Of a stretch of 42,464 bases of DNA, positions 7,979 to 16,864 are shown one piece after another. Within the stretch, counting starts at the first letter, position 1; each line of letters starts with the position of its first letter. Under the pieces are notes generated by a model that was given only the letters and a program-made list of their open reading frames with translations, ran no database searches and was not told the origin of the DNA. A program made the position numbers and the translations under genes. Source of the DNA: Verrucomicrobiota bacterium (GTDB lineage: Bacteria > Verrucomicrobiota > Verrucomicrobiia > Verrucomicrobiales > DEV007); assembly GCA_018970725.1 (NCBI GenBank), contig JAGWVU010000043.1:1-42464 (forward strand), given 5' to 3'.

Positions 7979-9784
7979 TTATTTCACGGCGGGCACCTGC
8001 CCGGGCTGGGACTTGAAAACTTCATCGAACGTCACGGTGGCGGGACGTGGCGGCAGCGGCAGCTTGGCTTCCATGGCCGCCTGCAAGTCTGCTTCCTGAT
8101 CCGGGTCCAGCCAGAAAAAGCGCTTGGCCGCCGCCTCGTCGTCGATCGCGCCGAGCACATGTTCCGGCATCCCGAACTTGTTCCAATAAAGCAAGCGGTG
8201 GTGGCTGCGGTTCCAGAGCAGCACGTAGGGGATTTCGGCGGCCAGAATCCGGTCGATCTTGCGGATCGTCTCATTCCGTTTCTCGGCGTCGAATTCCTCG
8301 CGCATCCCGTCGATCAAGGCATCGACCTCCGGGTTGGCGAACCCGGTGATGTTGTTGCCGGACGGCTCCTTGACCCACTTGGAATGCCAGGACCCCTCGG
8401 GATCGTTAAAAATGCTGGCGCCCCAGGCGGCCCAGGTCATGTCGAAGTTGTATTCGTTCATCTCCCGGGTCCACCCGGCCCAGTCGGTCTGGTTGATGGA
8501 CAACTCGATCCCGACATTCTTGAGGACCTCACGGAACGGCAGCACGAACTTGCTGGAAGAGGCGTCCCGTTCCAGGAAGGTGATCTTGAGAGCGACCCCC
8601 TCTTTCTCCCGGATCCCGGTGGCGGGATTGGGAACCCAGCCGGCCTCGTCGAGAAGTTTGCGGGCTTGGTCGGGGTCAAAGGGGATGAGGGGATTGGGAC
8701 AGGGCTTGGCGGCGCTCCAAAGATCCTCCCAATACGACCGATGGAGGAAATATTGGTTGAACATCAGGGTCCGGTTGAATTCCTCGCGGTTGAGACACAG
8801 GGCGATGGCCTGGCGCACCCTGACATCTTTGAACTTGTCCCGGCGAAGGTTGAAGGCGAATCCTTGGAAGCCCAGCGGATTGTGATTGGCCACCCGTTGT
8901 TTCACGATCCAGTTCTTCTCCACTTGTTCGATCTTGGTGCCCTCGACCCAGCGATGGGAGATATAGACCGAAATGAAATCATAAGCCCCCGTCTTGAAGG
9001 CATCATAGGCCATGTCGTCATCCGGATAGAAGCGGAACTCGATCTCATCGAAATTGAGCATGCCTTGGTTCTGGGGCCAGTCCGCGGCCCAGTAATCCTG
9101 ACGTTTCCGCATCCGCAGATAGTTCGGCTCCTTGAGTTCCCCCATCTCATAGGGACCGGACACCACGGGGAAGCCGAAGTTCACCTTGTTGAAATCCTGC
9201 TGCTCCCACCAATGTTTCGGAAGGACCTGGAATGTGCCGACACTCACCAGGTTCCTCCAATGCACTTCCTTGGCGGTGAAGACGACGGTGTGCTCTCCTT
9301 CCGCCCTGACCGAGGCAAATTTGTCGAGGCCGACCTTGTGTGAGCCGGTGAGGTTCTCCGGCTTCATGATGGCGTCGAAGGTCCAGACCACATCCGCCGC
9401 GGTGATGGGCCGGCCGTCGCTCCACTTCGCCCGTTCGTCGAGTTGGACGGTGATGGTGAGCTTGTCGTCACTGACGCGCCATTGTTTGGCGAGCGCGGGT
9501 TCGAAATCCCGGGTCAACTCGTTGATCGACATCAGGTTCTCGAACATGAGCCCGAAGATCTGGCTGGAGCCGACATTGTTGTCGAGGTAGTAATTGAAGC
9601 TCTTGGGAAACTGGCTGAGCCACTGGGAGAATTTGCCTCCGGGCTCGGCCTGGGGTGAGGCGAGGGGGGAGGAAGAGGGTTGCCAGGTCGCGGGCGGAAA
9701 GGTTTGATCCCCCCGGGAGGCAGGGACGATTCCGAGAACCACGAGGCAGAGGGCGGCGGAGCGGGGAAAGGAAAGAGACGGCAT
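7979..9784 (-). CDS. yejA: Extracellular peptide-binding protein, YejA-like
   Basis: A 601-residue family 5 solute-binding protein, the periplasmic receptor of the Yej-type importer. An N-terminal signal peptide is clear (hydrophobic SAALCLVVLGIVPASRG, cleavage near residue 25); no lipobox cysteine is seen, so it should be soluble. The binding-protein pattern includes YYLDNNVGSSQIFGLMFENL, LAKQWRVSDDKLTITVQLD, KWSDGRPITAADVVWTFDAI and, late, FNDPEGSWHSKW with NPEVDALID. The first gene of the operon, it starts at an ATG 134 bases from the divergent M32 peptidase gene, so the promoter of the operon lies in that gap. Confidence 0.93.
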   Translation of the reverse strand: MPSLSFPRSAALCLVVLGIVPASRGDQTFPPATWQPSSSPLASPQAEPGGKFSQWLSQFPKSFNYYLDNNVGSSQIFGLMFENLMSINELTRDFEPALAKQWRVSDDKLTITVQLDERAKWSDGRPITAADVVWTFDAIMKPENLTGSHKVGLDKFASVRAEGEHTVVFTAKEVHWRNLVSVGTFQVLPKHWWEQQDFNKVNFGFPVVSGPYEMGELKEPNYLRMRKRQDYWAADWPQNQGMLNFDEIEFRFYPDDDMAYDAFKTGAYDFISVYISHRWVEGTKIEQVEKNWIVKQRVANHNPLGFQGFAFNLRRDKFKDVRVRQAIALCLNREEFNRTLMFNQYFLHRSYWEDLWSAAKPCPNPLIPFDPDQARKLLDEAGWVPNPATGIREKEGVALKITFLERDASSSKFVLPFREVLKNVGIELSINQTDWAGWTREMNEYNFDMTWAAWGASIFNDPEGSWHSKWVKEPSGNNITGFANPEVDALIDGMREEFDAEKRNETIRKIDRILAAEIPYVLLWNRSHHRLLYWNKFGMPEHVLGAIDDEAAAKRFFWLDPDQEADLQAAMEAKLPLPPRPATVTFDEVFKSQPGQVPAVK

Positions 9785-9918
9785 GTGTAGGGTGTTTGAT
9801 CGGCGGAATCGGCCCGCTGTTCAATGGAAAACATCCATTCGATGCACGATCCCCGCCCATGGTCACGGAGGAATCGGTCCTCGACTTTCCGCCGCGGCTG
9901 GGTTTTGGTGGGAAACCG

Positions 9919-11412
9919 ATGAGCGAACTGTTGCCCCTCCCCTACCGCAAACTGCGCCAGCGCGGCGATGAAGCGTATCTGCTGGCCACCGCCTGCGGGC
10001 TGCTTGAATGGGATCAGGAGACCGGCATGCCCGGGGGCGCGGTCGAGTTCCGCTCGGCCCAGATCGCCCATCTCGAGGGCAAGGTCCACGCGCTGATGAC
10101 CGGCCGGGCGGTGGACGAATGGATTGCCGGGAGCGAATCCCATCCGTTTCCTCCGGACAGTCCCGAGGCGATCAACGTGCGGGAGTGGCGCCACGAATAC
10201 AACCGCGCGGCCAGGCTCCCCCGCCGGCTGGTGGAGGAATTCGCCCGCGCCCGTTCCCTGGCGCATGCCGCCTGGCAGGACGCCCGCGCGAAGGCGGAGT
10301 TCCCCCTCTTCCAGCCGCATCTGGAAACCATCCTCCGCCTGAAGTTGGAGATGGCGAAGTGCTGGGGCTATCGCCAGCATCCCTACGACGCGTTGCTCGA
10401 AGGTTACGAACGGGGCGCGACCGTGGCGCAGCTGGACGCTCTCTTCGACCGGCTGCAACCGGAGCTGGTGGATCTGGTGGGAGCAGCCACCGGCCGCGAG
10501 GGAAAGGACGCCCGCTGTTTGCTGGGGACCGCGCCGGTCGCCGCGCAACAAGCTTTCAACCGCGAGGTCGCAGCCGGGATCGGGTTCGATTTCGAGGCCG
10601 GACGGATCGACACCGCGGTGCATCCCTTCTGCACCACCCTGGGTCCCCGGGACATCCGCCTCACGACCCGATATGCGGAAAACGATTTCACCTCCTCGCT
10701 CTTCGGCGTGCTGCACGAAGCGGGGCACGGGATGTATGAACAGGGATTGCCCTTTGATCCGACCCACCCCGCCCTGCCCCGTGCCCGGGCGGTTTCCCTG
10801 GGAATCCACGAGTCCCAATCCCGGCTTTGGGAGAACCACGTGGGCCGGAGCAAGACGTTCTGGAAACGTTGGTTACCCGGGGCACGGCGTCACTTCCCCC
10901 ATCTGGAAGGCGTCAAACCAAAGCAGGCGACGCATGCCGTGAACACGGCCCGGCGCTCTTTCATCCGGGTCGAGGCCGACGAGGTGACCTACGATTTGCA
11001 CATCCTTCTGCGCTACCGCTTGGAAAAAGCGCTGGTCTCCGGGGAGCTTGCGGTGTCCGACGTTCCCGGGGCCTGGAATGAAATGTTCCGGCAACTCTTC
11101 GGCCTGAACGTGAAAAGCGACCGGGACGGTTGCCTCCAGGACGTGCACTGGAGTTTCGGCCTGATCGGCTATTTCCCCACCTACAGCCTGGGGAACATCA
11201 ACGCGGCGCAACTCTTCCAAGCCGCCATGAGGGATTCCACGGTGGCCACCGATCTGGAGGAAGGTCGTTACGAGAGCCTCCTGGCCTGGCTCCGGGAGCA
11301 CATCCACCGCCACGGCACGCATCACCTTCCGGCGGACCTGATCCGGCGCGCCACCGGAGAACGGCCCCGGCCAGAGTATCTGCTCAATCACTTGCGGGAC
11401 CGCTACCTATGA
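9919..11412 (+). CDS. M32 carboxypeptidase (thermostable carboxypeptidase 1/Taq type)
   Basis: A cytoplasmic metallocarboxypeptidase of 497 residues, the normal length for family M32, which removes C-terminal amino acids with broad specificity. The zinc-binding HEAGH is at residues 266-270, with a following glutamate in HESQSRLWEN (297-306) as third ligand. The M32 signatures DTAVHPFCT (231-239) and DIRLTTRY (245-252) are present, as is GYFPTYSLGNINAAQ near the C-terminus. I prefer the ATG at 9919 because it gives the usual short leader before the conserved LLATACGLLEWDQET; an in-frame ATG at 9859 would add 20 residues without family match. The stop overlaps the cobT start (ATGA at 11409-11412). 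Confidence 0.93.
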   Translation: MSELLPLPYRKLRQRGDEAYLLATACGLLEWDQETGMPGGAVEFRSAQIAHLEGKVHALMTGRAVDEWIAGSESHPFPPDSPEAINVREWRHEYNRAARLPRRLVEEFARARSLAHAAWQDARAKAEFPLFQPHLETILRLKLEMAKCWGYRQHPYDALLEGYERGATVAQLDALFDRLQPELVDLVGAATGREGKDARCLLGTAPVAAQQAFNREVAAGIGFDFEAGRIDTAVHPFCTTLGPRDIRLTTRYAENDFTSSLFGVLHEAGHGMYEQGLPFDPTHPALPRARAVSLGIHESQSRLWENHVGRSKTFWKRWLPGARRHFPHLEGVKPKQATHAVNTARRSFIRVEADEVTYDLHILLRYRLEKALVSGELAVSDVPGAWNEMFRQLFGLNVKSDRDGCLQDVHWSFGLIGYFPTYSLGNINAAQLFQAAMRDSTVATDLEEGRYESLLAWLREHIHRHGTHHLPADLIRRATGERPRPEYLLNHLRDRYL

Positions 11413-12374
11413 GCCCCGAAACGGTCCGGGCCGCGCTGGACGCCAAGACCAAACCCCCCGGGTCGCTCGGACGGCTCGAAGAACTTGCCGTGCGGATCGC
11501 GGTTCTTCAAGAAACCCTCCGGCCCCGCCTCGACCGGCCGCACCTCATTACCTTCGCCGCCAATCACGGGGTGGTTGAGGAAGGCGTCAGCGCCTACCCG
11601 CGTGCCGTGACCGCCCAAATGGTGGCCAACTTCCGCGCCGGTGGGGCGGCCATCAGCGTCCTGGCCCGCGAGGCGGGGATCTCCCACGAGGTGATCGACG
11701 CCGGGGTGGAACCGGGCACCCGGAATTTCACCCGGGAATCGGCCATGACCGGAGCGGAATGCGCCGCGGCGATGGGTTTGGGCCGGGATGCGGTGGGGCG
11801 CGCGATCGGCGCCGGGGCGGACGCCATCGGCATCGGGGAGATGGGCATTGGCAACACGACCGCGGCGGCCGCCTTGTTCGCCGGTTGGCTGGATTTGGAT
11901 CCCGCCCTGGTCACCGGGGCCGGGACGGGTGTGGCGGGGAGCGCTTTGGCCCGGAAACGCGAGGTGGTGCGGGCGGGCGTGCGGCGGCATGCGGAATGCC
12001 GCGTCGATCCCGGGCGATGGCTGGCAGCCGTGGGAGGTCTGGAGATCGCGGCCATGTCGGGAGCCATCCTCGAAGCCCACCGAAGGCGCACGATTCTGGT
12101 GGTGGATGGCTACATCGCCACCGCGGCTGCGATGATGGCCTTCGCGATGCAACCGGAGAGCCGCGAGGTTTGCTTTTTTGCGCACCAATCCGCGGAACTG
12201 GGCCATCCGCTGATCCTGGAGCGCCTTGGAGCGCGCCCCCTGCTCAGCCTCGGGCTCCGCCTCGGTGAAGGCACCGGGGCGGTTCTGGCGATGCCGCTCC
12301 TGCGGTCGGCCGCCGCGATTTTGCGGGAGATGGCGACGTTCGCCTCCGCCGGAGTCTCCCCGGGTGAGGCCTGA
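11409..12374 (+). CDS. cobT: Nicotinate-nucleotide--dimethylbenzimidazole phosphoribosyltransferase
   Basis: CobT activates the lower-ligand base by transferring phosphoribose from nicotinate mononucleotide to 5,6-dimethylbenzimidazole, making alpha-ribazole phosphate for cobamide assembly. The product is 321 residues, slightly shorter than most. Family motifs are present: KTKPPGSLGRLEE (13-25), FAANHGVVEEGVSAYP (49-64), GIGEMGIGNTT (141-151), and the catalytic glutamate in LGEGTGA (Glu287). The ATG start overlaps the M32 peptidase stop, so translation is probably coupled. No other cobamide gene is in the window. The gene could therefore serve base attachment or remodelling of a salvaged corrinoid, which is inference. 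It converges with the next gene across only 9 bases. Confidence 0.93.
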   Translation: MSPETVRAALDAKTKPPGSLGRLEELAVRIAVLQETLRPRLDRPHLITFAANHGVVEEGVSAYPRAVTAQMVANFRAGGAAISVLAREAGISHEVIDAGVEPGTRNFTRESAMTGAECAAAMGLGRDAVGRAIGAGADAIGIGEMGIGNTTAAAALFAGWLDLDPALVTGAGTGVAGSALARKREVVRAGVRRHAECRVDPGRWLAAVGGLEIAAMSGAILEAHRRRTILVVDGYIATAAAMMAFAMQPESREVCFFAHQSAELGHPLILERLGARPLLSLGLRLGEGTGAVLAMPLLRSAAAILREMATFASAGVSPGEA

Positions 12375-12383
12375 AGGGGGCTC

Positions 12384-14393
12384 TCAACGAGCTTTGACCC
12401 GCCATTCCTCGTCGAAGAATCCGGCGGCGGCCACCCGGCCCGGTTGTTTGTCATCCGGCGGCACGGTGACATCGATGAAGGCCCAGTCGGGCAACTTCGG
12501 ATTCTGCTGGGAATTGTTGCGGTCATCGTTCTCCCGGAAGGTGGGCCCGCTGTTGAGAACGAGATACCGGGAAGGCTGGAGCGGGTTCGGGTAGATCAAG
12601 ACAGGGACATGAGTGGCCGCGGGCACGGAGACCGAGCCGATCACGGCCCGTTCGGCGTCCCAACCCAAGGGGAGTTTGGGCAGGACCTTGCGGATGATGG
12701 CGTTGGAACCGGCGTCGCCCCAGCAGACCAGATGGTAGCGGGCGGCGTCCTCCGGAGTCACCTCGGAAGCCTGCTTGACCCGCGCCTCACCGCGGAAAAC
12801 CTCGCGCCAGCGGCGCAGGAAATGGGCGAGTTCAAATTGCACCCATTGCTCGACCCGGGGATTCTTCGAGGAGCCGTCCGGAAGAACCACGAGGAATGGA
12901 TCCATGAAGGCGTCGTCCACCGGCCCCTGCAAGCCCGGGACCTTCCGCAAGCCGACGGGCGCCTGATCCGGCGGCACCGCTTTCCAAGCTCCGCCGGACT
13001 TGACGATCCGGAAATCGCCCCGGGGCTGCGGGTTGACGAACGCGGAGCCATCGACGGTCAGCCGCGCCCCGACCTCGGTGAGGGTGAGATCACGGACATT
13101 CCGGGTCTCCACCCGCCCCCCCCCGGGACCCTCCAAACGAATATCGACCCGGGAATCGAGCCAATGTTCCTCCAAACCGTTGAGCCGGAGATGCGGCGCC
13201 CGGTGATAGCGCAGGGTGCGGGTCTGGAACGAGATCTGGCCCGGCGGATTGGAGGCGGTCTCCTCCCCGCGGAGCGCCCGTTGCACGAAATCCGTCACGA
13301 TTTGGATCGACGCCGGATCATACTTGTGGGGCATGCCCGCGCCGATCACATGACGCAGCTGCCGCCCCTCCGCCTGGAAGGCCTCGCTCATGTATTCGGC
13401 GGCATCGCGCTGTTTGTCGACCTCCCCGCTGTAGGCGATCACCGGCAGGTTGAACAAATTGCGGACATAGAGCGGGACGTTGTAGACGCCCCAGAGCGTC
13501 TGGACGAACCCGGCGGGATATTGATCCTTGGGCAGGGAAGTGAAACGCGCCACATCGACAAACCCGGCCCCGGCGTGGACCACGGACCATTTCCAGGGGT
13601 GGTGCGCGCCAAGCTGCCACGAACCGGCGCCGCCCATCGAAAAGCCCATCATGACGAACTTCGGTCTCGCTTCCGGCCCGTAAAGCGCCAGGGCGGCGGC
13701 ATCGCAACATTCCAGGGCGTCTGTCTCCCCGGGCCCCTTCCACCCGATGCATTGACGGCCCAAGGGATGCACCATGATGGCGTCGGCGGGCTGGAACTGC
13801 CCCTTGCGGCTCATCCGGCCCGCGATGAAGTGCAGGTCGGTCTCCTTGTCCCCCCGGCCGTGCAGCCAGATCCAGAGAGGGGGAACGGGATCACCGGTCC
13901 GGACTTTCGCGGGATCGGGCAGTTCCATGCCCTCCGGAATTTCCAAACCGTAAGGCTGGGCGGAGCCGTCGATGGCCGAGTAGAATCCGCGGACGACCGG
14001 CCCCTTCTGCTTGGTCCAATACGCGTTGCCGGCCCCTTTCTCGAGCGCTTCGAGCCGCTTGCGGCCCTCGTCGAGCAAGACGCGCACCTTGTCGATGTCC
14101 TTAGGATTCCAGAATTCACCGATCTCCAGGGCGAAACGGCTCGCTTTGAAAAAAACTTCCACATCTGCGGCCAGACCGGGTTCACGGCGTCGCAAGGTGG
14201 CGAGCCGCTCCGCCACGGCTCTGGCTTCTTCGAGCAGGGGACCGGTCACCGAGGCCTCCGGGAGCGCCGTGGCCGGAGCCGGCAGCACCCGCGCAATGAC
14301 GGGACCTTCCGCGGCGCGGCCCGGGCAGATGGAAAACGCCGAAAGCAAAAGAACGAGCCACCCGGCCGGGCGCCCGCGAAACGTGGGGTTCAT
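12384..14393 (-). CDS. Secreted alpha/beta-hydrolase (prolyl oligopeptidase/esterase-like) with extra C-terminal domain
   Basis: A 669-residue exported hydrolase. Residues 1-28 form a signal peptide ending near GRAA. A helical region (about 50-125) precedes the alpha/beta-hydrolase core: LWIWLHGRGDKETD (oxyanion-hole HGRG, residues 173-186), nucleophile Ser252 in GFSMGG, probable acid Asp326 in YSGEVDKQRD, and probable catalytic His356 in GAGMPHKY. The layout resembles secreted feruloyl-esterase/polyhydroxybutyrate-depolymerase-like enzymes. Residues about 390-669 are a second, mainly beta-rich region with no motif I can name. The substrate is not known; a plant or algal polymer ester is possible. 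I chose the ATG at 14393 because the signal peptide begins there. The frame upstream runs through the divergent gene and is a shadow. Confidence 0.8.
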   Translation of the reverse strand: MNPTFRGRPAGWLVLLLSAFSICPGRAAEGPVIARVLPAPATALPEASVTGPLLEEARAVAERLATLRRREPGLAADVEVFFKASRFALEIGEFWNPKDIDKVRVLLDEGRKRLEALEKGAGNAYWTKQKGPVVRGFYSAIDGSAQPYGLEIPEGMELPDPAKVRTGDPVPPLWIWLHGRGDKETDLHFIAGRMSRKGQFQPADAIMVHPLGRQCIGWKGPGETDALECCDAAALALYGPEARPKFVMMGFSMGGAGSWQLGAHHPWKWSVVHAGAGFVDVARFTSLPKDQYPAGFVQTLWGVYNVPLYVRNLFNLPVIAYSGEVDKQRDAAEYMSEAFQAEGRQLRHVIGAGMPHKYDPASIQIVTDFVQRALRGEETASNPPGQISFQTRTLRYHRAPHLRLNGLEEHWLDSRVDIRLEGPGGGRVETRNVRDLTLTEVGARLTVDGSAFVNPQPRGDFRIVKSGGAWKAVPPDQAPVGLRKVPGLQGPVDDAFMDPFLVVLPDGSSKNPRVEQWVQFELAHFLRRWREVFRGEARVKQASEVTPEDAARYHLVCWGDAGSNAIIRKVLPKLPLGWDAERAVIGSVSVPAATHVPVLIYPNPLQPSRYLVLNSGPTFRENDDRNNSQQNPKLPDWAFIDVTVPPDDKQPGRVAAAGFFDEEWRVKAR

Positions 14394-14399
14394 GCCTGC

Positions 14400-14428
14400 A
14401 CCCAACACTCCACCCGTCGCGGTGTCAA
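14400..14428 (-). promoter_or_regulatory. Possible promoter for the secreted hydrolase
   Basis: On the minus strand a perfect -35 box TTGACA (14423-14428) is followed by a 17-base spacer and TTGGGT (14400-14405). The -10 match to TATAAT is poor. The ATG follows only 6 bases after the -10, so a transcript from here would be leaderless or nearly so. Confidence 0.3.
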
Positions 14429-14476
14429 CGTGCTTGCCGAACCCGCGGGTCCGGATAATCTGGTCGACCGCTCGCA

Positions 14477-16864
14477 ATGAACCGACTCCCTGCCAATGAC
14501 TTCGAAGCCGCGCTGGCCCAACACCGGGCCGGGGACTGGACCGGCGCGGAAACGGTCTACCGCCGGTTGTTGTTGGAGGAACCGGACCGGGTTGAAGTAA
14601 GGCACTCGCTCGGTTTGCTGCATTTCCAACGGGGAGAATACGCCCGGGCGGAAACGGAACTCTCCGGCGCCCTGACCCTGGCACCGGAAAATGCGGCGCT
14701 CCACAATCATCTCGGCGCCACCCTGGTGCAGATGCATCAGTTGGACCGGGCTCTGACCATCCTGACCCGGGCGACCGAACTGGACCCCGCCTCAGGGGAG
14801 ATCTGGTTCAATCTGGGATGCGCCCTGCGCTCGGCGGAGCAATCGGAACCGGCTCGCGAGGCCTTCGAACGGGCGGTGGAGTTGTCGCCCGGTTTTGTCG
14901 CCGCCTGGTACAACCTCGCCAACGAACTCCGGGAACAACAACGTCTGGACGAAGCCATCGCCGCCTTCCGGCACGCCTTGCAGCTCCAACCGGACCATGC
15001 CAAGTCGTCCCGCAACCTCGCCATCACCCTGGCGCGTCTTGCCGAAACGCGTCGCGAGGCCGGCCTCCTCTCGGCCGCCTTGGACGCCTTGGAAGAAGCG
15101 GTGCGGCTCGATCCCGGAAGCCCCGAAATGCGGGTACGCCTCGGGCTTGCCCTGCAGGCACTGGAACGGCATGCCGAGGCGGAAACACGCTATCTGGAGG
15201 CCCTCGACCTGCGGCCAGACTACCCGGAAGCCCTCGGCAATCTGGCCGGGGCGCTCTCCGCCCGCAACCTCCACGAAGAGGCTCTGCAGGCTTGCGACGC
15301 CGCGCTCGCCGCGAGGCCGGATTTTCCCGAGGTCCTCGTCAATCGCGGCAACGCCCTCTGGTCGACCGGTCACCGGGAGGAAGCGCTGCAGGACTACGAA
15401 CGGGCCATCGCCCTGGCGCCCGGTTACGCCGAGGGCCATTACAATCTGGGCAAGGCGCTCTCCGAACTCCGCCGGGTGCCGGAGGCGGAACGGCATTTTG
15501 AAGAAGTCCTGCGGAGGGAACCGGACCATGCGGGGGCCCATTTCGCCTTGGGACTGGATGCGTTGCGCGCGGGCGATTTCGAGCGTGGATGGGAGGGATA
15601 CGAGTGGCGTTGGCAGCTGAAAACGTTCGGGCATCTCAGTCCCCGCGGGCTTTGGGACGGAAGCGATCCCGCCGGAAAAACCATCCTGATGCGCTGTGAA
15701 CAGGGCCTCGGCGACTTCATCCACTTCGTCCGTTACGCGGCGGACTTGCGTCGTCTCGGGGCGGCGGTGATCGTGGAATGCCCGCGTCCGTTGCTGCCCC
15801 TGATGCAGGGTTACCGGGGAATCGACCGGCTCGTCCCCCGTGGCGAAGCCCCCGGATCGTTCGACGCCTACGCGCCGATGGCTTCGCTGCCGCGTCTCCT
15901 CGGGACCCGGCTGGAGACGATCCCGGCGGAGATCCCCTATCTGGAGCCCGCGGCCGAACTGTTGGACCGATGGAAGCAGCGACTCGGCGACCGCTCCAAG
16001 TTCCGCATCGGAGTGGCTTGGGAAGGCAATCCGGACTACCTCAAAAACCGGGAACGGAGCTTTCCCCTGTCAGCCTTGGCCGGGATCGCCGGCCTTCCGG
16101 GCGTGGAATTGGTCAGTCTGCTTCCTGGCAAAGGGCAAGGAGAAGTCACGGTGTTGGGTGAGGACTTCGACACGGAGTCCGGCCCTTTCATGGACACGGC
16201 GGCAGTGATGCGTTGTCTGGATCTGGTGATCGCCTGTGACAGCGCGCTGGCGCATCTCGCCGGAGCGCTCGGGGTGCCCACCTGGCTGGCTTTGGATACC
16301 GCGCCCGACTGGCGCTGGATGGAAGAGCGTGAGGACAGCCCTTGGTATCCCCACCACCGGATTTTCCGCCAGACCCATCCCGGAGACTGGACCGACGTCT
16401 TCGAACACATGCGGCACCGGCTCGAGAGGGAACTGCCATCCCGCCCCCCTGCCAAGAGTCCCACCCTGACCGTGGAAATCTCCCCGGGAGAGCTTTTCGA
16501 CAAAATCACCATCCTCGAATTGAAGAACGAGCGGATCACCGAGCCTGCCAAACTGGCGAATGTCCGGCTCGCCCTCGATGAACTGACCGCGACGCGGGAC
16601 GAAAAAATTCCCGCACCGGAAAAACTGGATGCTTTGGTATCGGAACTGCGTCACGTGAACGGGGTGATTTGGGATGTCGAGGATGAATTGAGAGAGTGTG
16701 AGCGCCGGGGCGATTTCGGCGGACGTTTCGTGGAGCTGGCCCGCAGTGTCTACCAGAACAACGACCGCCGGGCCGCCCTGAAACGGGAGATCGACGAGTC
16801 GCTCGGCTCGCGTCTGCTCGAGGAAAAGAGCTACACCGCCTACCAAAACGCCACCGGTTCATGA
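14477..16864 (+). CDS. TPR protein fused to glycosyltransferase-like (GT9-type) domain and DUF6165 domain
   Basis: A 795-residue three-part protein. Residues 1 to about 385 are a run of tetratricopeptide repeats, with recurring patterns such as WFNLGCALR, WYNLANELREQ and HYNLGKALSEL. Residues about 390-660 resemble the GT-B C-terminal fold found after TPRs in heptosyltransferase/GT9-like proteins: CEQGLGDFIHFVRYAADL, GVAWEGNP, RSFPLSALA, DTAAVMRCLDLVIACDSALAHLAGALG, then DWRWMEER. From residue 664 on it matches DUF6165 (ISPGELFDKITILELKNERI, KLANVRLALDEL), a domain often seen next to glycan genes. It may add sugar to a protein or surface glycan; acceptor and donor are unknown. Its stop overlaps the next start (ATGA at 16861-16864). 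Confidence 0.85.
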   Translation: MNRLPANDFEAALAQHRAGDWTGAETVYRRLLLEEPDRVEVRHSLGLLHFQRGEYARAETELSGALTLAPENAALHNHLGATLVQMHQLDRALTILTRATELDPASGEIWFNLGCALRSAEQSEPAREAFERAVELSPGFVAAWYNLANELREQQRLDEAIAAFRHALQLQPDHAKSSRNLAITLARLAETRREAGLLSAALDALEEAVRLDPGSPEMRVRLGLALQALERHAEAETRYLEALDLRPDYPEALGNLAGALSARNLHEEALQACDAALAARPDFPEVLVNRGNALWSTGHREEALQDYERAIALAPGYAEGHYNLGKALSELRRVPEAERHFEEVLRREPDHAGAHFALGLDALRAGDFERGWEGYEWRWQLKTFGHLSPRGLWDGSDPAGKTILMRCEQGLGDFIHFVRYAADLRRLGAAVIVECPRPLLPLMQGYRGIDRLVPRGEAPGSFDAYAPMASLPRLLGTRLETIPAEIPYLEPAAELLDRWKQRLGDRSKFRIGVAWEGNPDYLKNRERSFPLSALAGIAGLPGVELVSLLPGKGQGEVTVLGEDFDTESGPFMDTAAVMRCLDLVIACDSALAHLAGALGVPTWLALDTAPDWRWMEEREDSPWYPHHRIFRQTHPGDWTDVFEHMRHRLERELPSRPPAKSPTLTVEISPGELFDKITILELKNERITEPAKLANVRLALDELTATRDEKIPAPEKLDALVSELRHVNGVIWDVEDELRECERRGDFGGRFVELARSVYQNNDRRAALKREIDESLGSRLLEEKSYTAYQNATGS

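Noticed and set aside
9785-9918. Cobalamin riboswitch before the M32-cobT pair
   Set aside because: The gap is only 134 bases and shows no B12-box-like sequence or long conserved structure.
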